This document shows positions 1-9,200 of a stretch of DNA of 64,000 bases, piece by piece. The notes under the pieces were generated by a model. The model had not been told where the DNA came from. It was given only the letters and a program-made list of their open reading frames with translations, and searched no databases. The stretch is from Ditylenchus dipsaci (Eukaryota > Nematoda > Chromadorea > Rhabditida > Anguinidae). The position numbers and the translations under genes were made by a program. The stretch covers positions 124,001 to 188,000 of the forward strand of contig SADC01000076.1 in assembly GCA_004194705.1 (NCBI GenBank). The letters run 5' to 3'. Position 1 is the first letter of the stretch; each line of letters begins with the position of its first letter.

Positions 1-157
1 ATATGTATTGCATTTTCTTGACCCCTACAAGCTCTACCGGTTCTGCTTTCTTGATTTTGAATTTTCACCCGATAATCTCGAGATCGACCCAGAATTTTCT
101 CGATTTTCGGCGAGCTAAAAATAAAATCCCCGGGGCTCTATTAGAGGAAATACGGTA
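1..157. repeat. Family A element, right-end fragment
   Basis: The segment ends in the family-A terminal motif ATTAGAGGAAATACGGTA (about 140-157), the reverse complement of TACCGTATTTCCTCTAAT, which recurs many times in the window. The interior (AGCTCTACCG, CTCGAGATCGACC, GGGGCTCTATTAGAGG) matches other family-A copies. The left end lies outside the window. Confidence 0.7.
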
Positions 158-841
158 TTATTCAGTATGTAAACTTCATTTTGGAAACGAGACGTTGTTT
201 AATAATATCTCAACAAAAATCCATTTGCATGTGTAGAATCTTCAATTTGATGCGAAAGTCCGACAGAATTTCTCTGATTTGTCTAGTCCAGCTGATTGAA
301 AGATGTGCTGTTGGCTTTAGCAAAAGCACTCATTTTCACAGACGACATTTTGGATGTTGGGTTACTAATACAAGGTAATTCGGAAGGTCGTGATGAAATT
401 GAGATAGAAACATCTTGAAATAGACTAGAGTAACGATAATACGACATTTCGGTCATTCGAAAAGCGCTAAAAAGTGATAATTGAACAATGTCGTCATCCT
501 GCAACATAAAACAATCCTTCTCCGTTTGTCATAGTTTTAGGCTTCGACTAACCACAAATTCATTCCTCGCGACATCATTTGAAATTTACAAAATCCAAAC
601 AACAAGTCACTTTACTGCGCCAGAGAACACATACAGAAAAAAATACGACAATAAGGAAACTTGTTTTAACAACAGTCGAATCAAATGTATTCTCTCTTCA
701 ATACGTCTTCTTTCTGAACTTGCAGCCTTCCGCCAGGCGCGCTTTTCCTCCAGTAGGCTGACAGAGGTCAGTTCCACATCCAACGCAGGAGACAACGGTA
801 GAGGCATGGCTGAAGGTAGTCGTAATCTTGGTGCAACCGGG
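158..841. other. Gene-free stretch
   Basis: Only short open frames with no recognisable motif, in AT-rich sequence. No splice-supported coding exon or palindrome is evident. The last bases (834-841) are the left target duplication of the next element. Confidence 0.4.
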
Positions 842-1546
842 CGTTAACAGGCATTTGAGCCCTTTGGATTTGAGCTCCCGCATTTGAGCCCCACATTTGA
901 GCCCCATGGCAAAAGCCAACATTTGAATCACCGTCAAAATTTTGCTCTGTAGCTCATTTAATCGGGTACGCGACGTTTCGTCCTCGGGGCCGTTTCGTCC
1001 TTGGCCGTTTCGTCCTCGGCCGTTTCGTCCTCGGTCGTTTCATCCTCAGGCCGTTCCGTCCTCAGGCGTTTCGTCTTCAGATCGTTTTGTCCTTAATTCT
1101 TATAATCTTACATTAACTAATAATAATCGTTCCGCCCTTAAAAAACTCATGCCCAAACACCTTTATGAGATTTTTTACGTAAATGCACTTTATGGAATAA
1201 ATAGGCCGTTAAGTCCTCAACTAAAGGCTTTTCGAACCCGTTTGGTCACTGGAGCTTTAGAGAATGAAAATGACACTAATTGAATTTGTTATTTGTTCTA
1301 GTGTTTCATTTAAATTGTTGAATGTTATCAATAAATTGCTTGCATATGTACCACTAGATTTGTTCTGTCGTTCTGTTAAAAATCAGATCTTGAAAAAAAG
1401 CGTGAAACTCTAGGGACTTTTAATTACCTCGATCAGAACCTGAAGGGCGAGCGACTAATTAGCCCGCCCAAAAAAATTAAATGGGCTCAAATGCGGGGGC
1501 TCAAATGCGGGGGCTCAAATCCAAAGGGCTCAAATACGTAGTAACG
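842..1546. mobile_element. Inverted-repeat element with 8-bp target duplication
   Basis: Terminal inverted repeats of about 30 bp start CGTTAACAGG and CGTTACTACG, then share CATTTGAGCCC/TATTTGAGCCC and TTTGGATTTGAGC (842-880 and 1510-1546). The direct repeat CAACCGGG lies immediately outside both ends (834-841 and 1547-1554), as expected for an 8-bp duplication of hAT type. No transposase is encoded. The left half holds a GTTTCGTCCTC minisatellite. Confidence 0.75.
960..1110. repeat. Minisatellite, GTTTCGTCCTC unit
   Basis: About nine tandem, imperfect units of roughly 14-16 bp built on CGTTTCGTCCTCGGC. It lies inside the 842-1546 element. The open frame through it ([13 protein letters not shown]) is only the translation of the repeat. 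Confidence 0.8.
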
Positions 1547-1977
1547 CAACCGGGACACTTCACATCCTGAAATAATTTTGACTAAAACTAAAAAGCTTAT
1601 GAAAAATAATAAAAACATACCATAAAAAAAGAATTCGGATGCTGGACGAGTGGGATTATTAGAGATGTGGGATTATTAGAGCGAATACGGTAATCTTTAG
1701 CTGGCTTACCATATTACACTCAGCTATGTCATGAAAAAAGTATTACGAAAAATGGGATCGCAAACTGTGAGACGACTAGAAGGATACCATAAAAATTTTT
1801 GAAATGAAAAACGTTTCAAATTCATTTTGTCTTCATCTGAAAAACTGGTGCCCGGGAATTCAAACATTTGAAATCAAAGTTATTGGCGTGGGCATGCCCT
1901 TTTAACGCCCAGGTCAGCTAAAAGGCATACAATCTTGTAAATTCAGAAGTAAAGTAAAAGTCGAGGAAAAAGCTTGA

Positions 1978-2045
1978 CTCGAGCGGAAATCGAACCTGAG
2001 AGTAGCTTCTGCTGTTCTTTCACTGAGCCATCGATGCCATTACTG
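1978..2045 (-). repeat. tRNA-like (SINE-type) segment
   Basis: Read on the minus strand, ATGGCTCAGTGAAAGAAC resembles a pol III A box and GGTTCGATTTCC a B box, about 35 bases apart. The rest does not fold into a clean tRNA, so this looks like a tRNA-derived SINE head. Related pieces lie at 13870, 21900 and 42110. Confidence 0.45.
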
Positions 2046-2154
2046 TATTACTCATTCAATAGGCGCCCGATCAGCCTTGTTACAGTATTTCACATAACGG
2101 AAGCCACTAGTCGGTATTTTTAGGGCAAATTTCGGTTGCAGTGATGAATCGCTC

Positions 2155-2370
2155 CTCACGGGAAGTGATCAGGTGGAGGAGAAAACATCAGATTCGTGTT
2201 TCTCGACCCCGATTTCATGAGAAAGCCGCGCGTTTTTTTGATTCTGAGAAAAAAAAAATTTCGAACCGCAGGGGTGGGGGGGGGCTTTATCATGGTTTTT
2301 TAGTCAAAATTTGAAAATTTTAAATTGGCGCCTTTTGAATTTTAAAGGATTAAAGGCTGTATAGGAAGGG
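2155..2370. repeat. Long-range inverted repeat, left copy
   Basis: CGGGAAGTGATCAGGTGG, CGTGTTTCTCGACCCCGAT and CTGTATAGGAAGGG recur in inverted order at 5395-5500. The ribosomal P1 exons lie between the two copies. Confidence 0.65.
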
Positions 2371-2794
2371 CACACCCCCCCCCCCCCCCAAATTCAAAAT
2401 CATAATTACTTTAAAATAAACAAAACGCCAAGAAATTCAAAAGAGTTTTTTGTCGCTATAGCCTTTTTTACGTGTTTTTTGAAGACATGGATATGTTTTC
2501 TTGACTTCTTTTCAAAATTAGAACCAATTTTAGCTAATGTTTTATAGACATTAACATCAATTTCTACATCAAAATCAAAACAACATTTCTTACACAAAAT
2601 TTTCCAATAATTTTCTGTAAGATATTCTGTCTATTTCCTAATGATGAAAACCTTCGTTAATCTCTATTCACCATCCAACGTTGTGACTTATAATATCCGT
2701 TTACATTTTTGTGGAAAATAAGAGCGTTAAGAAAAAAGCAAATTTATTCGTAACATGTAACAACAGAAGAAGAGGAGCACTTTAAAGGCAGAAT

Positions 2795-3146
2795 TTAGTC
2801 AAATAAGATGAATCCGATGTCCTCTTCCTCACTTGTTTCCTTGGGCGCTTGTTTCTTCTTCTCTTCCTTGGCAGGAGCGGCAGCGACTTCAGGCTTGGAA
2901 CCATCACCGGCGAAAGCAGCACTAGGCGCAGTTGCAACACCATATCCAATGTTAGAGACCAAATCCTGAAAATTTGGAACATAATTAAACTGCAAAGATA
3001 TCGGAGAGCCACCTTGACATCAACTCCATTGAGAGTTTTTGCACATAGACCAGGCCAAAACGGCTCGACAGTGACATCAGCAGCCGTGAGAATCATCTGA
3101 ATCTTGCCTCCGGTAATGGCGACACAATCATCTTGAAGAGCGAGAG
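2795..3146 (-). CDS. RPLP1: 60S acidic ribosomal protein P1 (3' exons)
   Basis: Acidic stalk protein of the large ribosomal subunit, which binds elongation factors through its C-terminal tail. Two exons are visible on the minus strand: 3013-3146 and 2795-2965, separated by a 47-nt GT-AG intron (acceptor TTTTCAG). The first exon reads ALALQDDCVAITGGKIQM, then AADVTVEPFWPGL, the family signature. The second holds the Ala/Pro/Lys hinge and ends SEEEDIGFILFD; the usual tail is close to SDDDMGFGLFD, so Ile-Leu replaces Gly-Leu. The join at LNGVDVK/DLVSNIG keeps frame. The N-terminal exon, expected to encode about 15 residues ending near ELACVYA, was not found upstream. It may lie beyond the repeats or be missing; the 5' acceptor (GACTGCAG) is a best guess. 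Confidence 0.9.
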
Positions 3147-3884
3147 CTGCAGTCGTCCTATTCCACAGCTAAAAGACTGGTTATCTTCATAGTAATTGTT
3201 TGAACCATCAGGCTTGCCTAAAATAGCAAAAAAGTTTCATGACTTATTCGACGGACAAAAAAATGCAAACCACGGTCTTTTTAATGCAATCCATGTACCA
3301 AAATGTAGCCTGTACATTCAGGAACCAGAAAAGTCAGACTGATTTTTGTAAAGTCAGAATTTTAAAAACTAGAGACCGTTTAAAGCAAACAAGTGGCATT
3401 TTTCCGAGTAAAAATAGGGGTTTTTGCGTTTTCCGTCTAACTTTTGTATGAGACACCCAAAATTTGTATTTTTCGCATACTTCCTTGGTACCATAATGTA
3501 GAAAATTTACTCCTCTCTCAAGTCTCCGGTTTTGTTTGAGAATAAATCGACAAAAAAATAATCTAGGGTCTCAATAAAGTCAACCAGTTAAAGAAAATGT
3601 TTGAACTTTTTTAACAGACCGAAATTGTCCTTTTGAAATTTTTCAGGTTTTGTGGGTACGTGATGGCTTATTCGAAAGCCCTGAGTATGAGGAATTTTTT
3701 GGTCAACAGCATTTCACAAAAAATGTTTTAAAAAATCATATCTGACATACAAAACAATTAGGGTCCAAAATTGACCATTTTTCGAATTTTTATGTTTGGC
3801 GCGAAATTTCGAAAGTGATTATGATTTTGAATTTTGGGGGGGGGGGGTGTGAGGGGAAGGGAATAAAAGCGTACACACTCATTT
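3147..3884. other. Gene-free stretch upstream of P1
   Basis: AT-rich sequence with no coding exon that I can support. The missing first exon of the P1 gene would be expected here or further out, but no matching peptide was seen. Confidence 0.4.
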
Positions 3885-4241
3885 GGGCGAAACTCATTTG
3901 GGCGCCAATATTTTATATTGGTTTTTAAATTTCTCATATAGTCTGAAAAGGATATGTTAACCCCAGGGATGGTAGGGAAACCATAGCGTACCCACATGTA
4001 AAGGGTATCCAGCTCCATAATCCTGAAATTTTACATTTAGTGAAAATCGATCAAAATCCATTTTATCCTATCCGAAATCAAGTGCTAAACATGTTTTGGT
4101 AGTTCCATAACATTTTCATTTGGTGTTGCCACCTGAAAACCTGGTACCACCACCATTTCTGCCCACTCTTTAAGCCCACTCATTCCTCACAACATTTTGT
4201 GTCCCCAAGTTAGTGAACTCGGACTAGGAACCAACTAAACC

Positions 4242-4690
4242 AAGTGGTCGACCACTTGGTTTAGTTGGTCCATGGATTATCCAGTAGAACTGAGGTTGGT
4301 CATAGCAAAACATTATAATTTTAAAATTTCTCCACAAGACAAAAATATCACTGTCCGGGTACTGCTACACTACCTGAGTTCCCAACCTGAGTATGACTGG
4401 GTACAACAAAACCAAGTGGTTTCCCACCTGGATCGAAATTTTTTTTTCGTTTTTCATGTTCCGAATCTTGTTTTCTGGAGTGATTCGGGCATGCTAAAGA
4501 TGGTTTGATAGTAATCAAAACTCTATATCAAAACTCAATAAATTTTCCAGAAAATGGCATTTGACCACTATCAAACCGTCTTCAGCGTGCCCGAATTAGT
4601 CCAGAAAACAGGTTTTGGAAAGTGAAAAAGTAAAAAAAAATTTATTTTTTTGTGATCCAAGTGGATCACCACTTGCTTTTGTCGGTACAT
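4242..4690. repeat. Family Q palindrome, copy 1
   Basis: Bounded by CCAAGTGG/CCACTTGG motifs. The half-sites TCCAGAAAACAGGTTTTGG and its inverted partner, plus ATTCGGGCATGCTAAAG and its inverse, give a clear foldback. It sits in the spacer of the 3885-5066 foldback. Confidence 0.7.
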
Positions 4691-4919
4691 GATATATCCA
4701 GCAAAACTACTGTCGGTTCATAAGAACAATGTTTGAATTAACAAGTAAAATTGTGAAGACAAAAATATAAAAACATTGCGTTTCGTAAATTTTTGTGGAT
4801 CAATTCGCTCTGGATCAATTCGACGCCGCCCGGTGGATACCCTTCATGGGTGGGTACTTGGTGGTTTACTTACAAGCACGGAGGTTAACGTATCTTTTTT
4901 AGACTATCTGAGACATTTA

Positions 4920-5066
4920 AAGACCAATATAAAATAATGGCGCCTAAATGAGGGCGCCCAAATGAGGGCGCCCAAACGAGGGCGCCCAAATGAGTTTCGC
5001 CCAAATGAGGGCGCCCAAATGAGTTTCGCCCAAATGAGGGCGCCCAAATGAGTTTCGCCCAAATGA
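4920..5066. repeat. Tandem repeat GCGCCCAAATGAG
   Basis: About eight units alternating GAGGGCGCCCAAAT and GAGTTTCGCCCAAAT. The minus-strand open frame here (WAPSFGRPHLG) is a repeat translation and not a gene. Confidence 0.85.
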
Positions 5067-5136
5067 GTACGAACCAATAAAAGGGGCCACTTTTATGGCA
5101 GAACAATAAAAAAGTAAAAATTTGTATTGTTCGGCT

Positions 5137-5375
5137 GTCTTACCATGGTTTTCAACTGGGCCGTGGCAAAAAGAGACTCTATATGCATTTTATGATCGAG
5201 AGTCCTGCTCGGAATCATGTCTAAGGTAAGTGAGATGCGCACACCCACATACCTTAGACACAAATCATTGGAAAGTGACTTTGGATGCATGAAAAAGCAT
5301 GTATACCAGAGTTTATTTATGCGGTAGGCCCCAGTATTCAAAACTATGTTCAACATCTTTTTGTTAGTGGGCCCT
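5137..5375. repeat. Family P hairpin element, copy 1 (central deletion)
   Basis: Carries GAGAGTCCTGCTCGGAATC, GTCTAAGGTAAGTGAG and the partner ACCTTAGACACAAATC. Unlike the other copies, the GC-rich central hairpin is missing: the two arms abut at GTGAGATGCGCACACC. Confidence 0.75.
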
Positions 5376-5432
5376 GTATGATTAATGGCCCCCTTTTATT
5401 CCCTTCCCCTTCCTATACAGCCCTTAATCGGG

Positions 5433-5492
5433 GTCGAGAAACACGAATATGAAGTTATCTCATCCACCTGATCACTCCCGTGGGGGAGGATT
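5433..5492. repeat. Long-range inverted repeat, right copy
   Basis: Inverted match of 2155-2215 (ATCGGGGTCGAGAAACACG, CCACCTGATCACTCCCGTG). The two copies enclose the P1 exons. Confidence 0.65.
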
Positions 5493-5519
5493 CTGAACTC
5501 AAGCCCAAATTTTTGACTA

Positions 5520-5921
5520 GAGGCCTGGCCACAATGCGATGTCAAAGTAAAAGTGATATCTCGCGTTTTTCACGGAAAAGTGCAAAGTCTGATATAAATA
5601 ACCTATACCTAAAATTTAAAAGTAGATATAGGCATACTTCCACGCCGCTACCGGCGCCGGGGGTCGCCGCGAGCGTGACCATATAAAGAAATTCACTCGC
5701 AGTGGCGACGCTGCTAGGTTTTATCCTCTGGCAAGTTTTTCAACCTAGTCCCCACTGCTATCGCTGCTGATAGGCGGCAAGAAAAAAACCGCCGCTGCCG
5801 CTAGCGGCGCGGCGCGTGCAAGTATGGATATAGGTCATCTCTATCAGATTTGGCATTTTACATAGAAAACGCGAGATCTAGACATCACTTTTACCTCGAC
5901 ATCCCATTAAGGCCAGGCCCT
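5520..5921. mobile_element. MITE with GGCCTGGCC ends and GC-rich core
   Basis: Terminal inverted repeats share GGCCTGGCC, GATGTCAAAGTAAAAGTGAT (partner ATCACTTTTACCTCGACATC) and CTCGCGTTTT. The core is unusually GC-rich (CCGCTGCCGCTAGCGGCG) against an AT-rich background. No coding capacity. Confidence 0.7.
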
Positions 5922-6239
5922 AAGAGCGGTACTTATAGCAGAGGCAGGACTTCCAGTCTTTAAAATTACACTGAAATACTAGTTAAACTGGACCTGGAAT
6001 CAGTTTGGACCCGATTCAGTTCGACTGTGGAGTACCCATACACTGCCAAATTGACGGCGAAACTGCTGGAAATCAAACTTGTAGACTGTTATGAACAAAA
6101 CCATAATAAATATTAATAGTTTTTAGTGGGTTACTCGAACAATCACCACTAAATTGTTTTTTGTACTCAAAATTGATTATTTGCAATGGTGCTTTATAAA
6201 ATTCAATCCCTACATCAAACCATCAGTATCAATTTTCAG

Positions 6240-9200
6240 TGTGCCACCTCTCCTATTGACATAGATGTCATGCCAGTTTCGCTATCTGAAACTAGCAGCA
6301 CAACTCCAGACAGACAGCAATTCGGTTCCTCCTCCATGCTTGGTCAGAAGAGACCAAGTCCGCGTGCCTCAGCTCTAGCCTCATCATCAACCCCCATGGA
6401 TGAATACGACTTTTGCAGTCCACATTCGGACAAGAAACCCAAAACTGGTACTACTTTCGGGCTTAACTGTATTTACCTTTAACTTACATCTGGGCGAATT
6501 TTTGATTAGATGGCAGTTTCTACCCGCTTTTTTGTGGATAAAAATGATTTTTTTGTTTTGCTTGGTCCCCGGTGCGTCTAAAATGTAATTCTTCCGCCTT
6601 CAAACAATTTTTTCCTGACTCTACAAAAACACCCACTTATTCTGAACCAGATTTTGTCCGGTAGTTAACTGTAGGATTTCTTGCTTAGTACACGAAAAAT
6701 ACTACAGTTATTAACTTACAAGGGATCCGATCGAACTGTAAAATGTTAACCACTGAAATTTTTATGCACTTTTAGCATTTTTCCATGTTTTTCGATGCGC
6801 TGAATACTAAAATCATGCGTATAGCCATCCTTAGGATTGATCCTAAAAATTTCAAATTCCGGATGCCTTGTCTCCTGAGATTTATTAGTTATTTGAGGGG
6901 GGGGCAAGGCATCCAAAAATTGAAATTTTTAGGATCAATCCTAGGCATGGCTATACGCATGATTTCCCTAGAAAATACAGGGTGTCCCAGAAAAAAACCA
7001 CTGCACTTCAAGGGCACCGTAGGACTACTGTTGAATTCAAATTTTCTGTGCATGATATGTCATCTTGTAGCCCTGGCATTTCTCTAGTTAATGGTATATT
7101 AACCTTCCCTAAGTGACAATGGCATAGTGGGTAAATAAACAGAACAAATCAAAAAAACCAGATTTTCAATCCCCAGATTTTCTGTTTTGTTAAATTGACT
7201 CCTGGTCAGAATAATTTGATAAAGTCTTGTGCGCTGTGATAACATTCTTGCCTTATGTTGTGGCGCAGATCAAGCGCTACAAAACCCATTTTGCATAATA
7301 TTTTTCAAAAATATAAATGTTGAGTTATGGCTTTTTGAAAAAAAATGGCCAAAATTTAATTTTTCTTAATTTTTTCGAATTTCAGTCGTTTTTTTAATGG
7401 GTTTGCTGTTTTCATAAGACCATATCTCGACATTTAAATTCACAAAAAAAATTCTGTAAAAATGGTTTTTTAGCTCTTGATCTGTGCTGCAACATAAATT
7501 AAAGAAAAAAATTACAGCGCAAAACACTCAAGCGAAATTTTGACCAGTTAAAGTGACAAAAGTGCTTGTCAAATTTTGTGAAATGACTTATTTGTGTTAA
7601 GAGCAGTCTTGTTCACGCCTGGATTTCATCAACCGCCACATCAACCATCAACCGGTTGATCATTTTCCGGTTGATCAACCGGTGGATAAAGTTGATCAAC
7701 CGGTGGCCCACCGGCGAATTAACCGGTTGAAAACGCCGGTTGATTGCCCAAGACTGGTTAAGAGTCGGATGCTGACTTTTTGAAAACAATATAGAAATTT
7801 TTATATACCAATCGAAAGAGTAAAGAAAGGGCTACAAAATCATATGTTTGAAATGTTTGATATTAATATTCGACCTGAAATACGTCAATAATTTTTTAAG
7901 TAAAAAAAAAGGGCAAAACTTTTTTTGTCACAGATTCACTTTTTTTTGTACCAGATTCACTTTTTTCTGTCACAGATTTGATTTGTCACAGATTCACTTT
8001 TTGTACCAGATTCACTTTTTTCTGTCACAGATTCACTTTTTTTTGTCACAGATTCACTTTTTTCTGTCACAGATTTCCTCTTTTCTGTCACAGATTTAGC
8101 TCAAACCACAGGGGGACCAAGCACTTACAAAATTGGTCAAAAAAATTTTCTCTCATAACAGCCTGAAAGTTTTTCTATAACGTTTCTATCATGTTTTAAG
8201 CATTTTCGCCAAAAATTATTTTTTCCGCAAAAATTTTTGCCTTGGGGGACCAAGGTAGTCCAAAGTTTCAGGAGCCTGAAATGGGACCTTGGTCCCCCAA
8301 GGCAAAAATTTTGCGGAAAAATAATTTTTGGCGAAAATGCTTAAAACATGATAGAAACGTTATAGAAAAACTTTCAGGCTGTTATGAGAGAAAATTTTTT
8401 TGACCAATTTTGTAAGTGCTTGGTCCCCCCTGTGGTTTGAGCTAAATCTGGGACAGAAATGAGGAAATCTGGGACAGTAAAAAGTGAATCTGGTACAAAA
8501 AAAAGTGAATCTGTGACAAATCAAATCTGTGACAGAAAAAAGTGAATCTGGTACAAAAAAAGTGAATCTGTGACAAAAAAAAGTATTGCCCTAAAAAAAA
8601 CAGAAAATCCGGGGATTGAAAATCCGGTTTTTTTATTTGTTATGTTTATTTATCCACTATGCCATTGTCACTCAGGAAGGTTAATATACCATTAACTAGA
8701 GAAATGCCAGGGCTACAAGATGACATATCATGCAGAGAAAACTAAAATTTAAAAGTGGTCACACGGTGCCCCTGAAGTGTAGTGGTTTTTTTTCTGGGAC
8801 ACCCTGTAGTTAAAAAGAGGTTGAGATATGAAAACTGGAGTCTGATCATAAAAATGACTTGAAACAATATTCATTATCCAAATTCACGCTAACCATCCCC
8901 AATAATTTAGAAAAACCATTGTTGGTGTCCAAAGTGTTTGGCATCGGCAAAAGCAAGGTGTCCTACAACCACAAGTGGTCTGATCCAGATGGTCTCGAGA
9001 CTGAGGTCAAGCAGGAGCTCAAAGCTGTAGGAATTTTGGTATTGGACTTCAAGGTGCGTTATTATTTGCTCATTTAGTGTTTGGTGACTACAGATGCATT
9101 TGGGTTGGAAGACGAGCACAAGAGTACAATTTCAAGCTGCAGTTACACCAGTTTCCGTAAGGTTAAACAGGCACAGCAGTGTTTGGAGTCTGGAGAGCTG

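Larger units (their letters stand above)
1547..2794. other. Repeat debris between element and P1 gene
   Basis: Contains a family-A end at 1651-1692 (GGGATTATTAGAG twice, ending in TACGGTA), a tRNA-like segment (1978-2045), one copy of a long-range inverted repeat (2155-2370) and long C and G homopolymers near 2275 and 2375. No coding exon was recognised. Confidence 0.5.
3885..5066. repeat. Foldback element with CATTTGGGCG arms
   Basis: CTCATTTGGGCG and CCAATATTTTATATTGG at 3885-3925 pair with CCAATATAAAATAATGG and GGCGCCTAAATGAG at 4920-4950. The spacer holds a family-Q palindrome. The right arm is extended by tandem copies of GCGCCCAAATGAGGG. Confidence 0.65.
6989..8812. repeat. Nested foldback in WAPL intron 1
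   Basis: The outer arms (GGGTGTCCCAGAAAAAAACC at 6989 and GGTTTTTTTTCTGGGACACC near 8786) continue through CAATGGCATAGTGGGTAAAT and its inverse, about 210 bp each. Inside, 7900-8620 is a second palindrome with its axis near 8263 (CCTTGGGGGACCAAGG on both sides). The segment 7200-7900 is present only on the left. Confidence 0.85.

Noticed and set aside
4885..5106. Minus-strand frame with FGRPHLGA repeats
   Set aside because: It is the translation of a GCGCCCAAATGAG tandem array.
9053..9094. A novel splicing rule that leaves one extra G at the junction
   Set aside because: Several problem introns could be explained that way, but in WAPL intron 2 and LEO1 intron 9 an ordinary GT four bases downstream restores frame, and many other introns here are plainly canonical.
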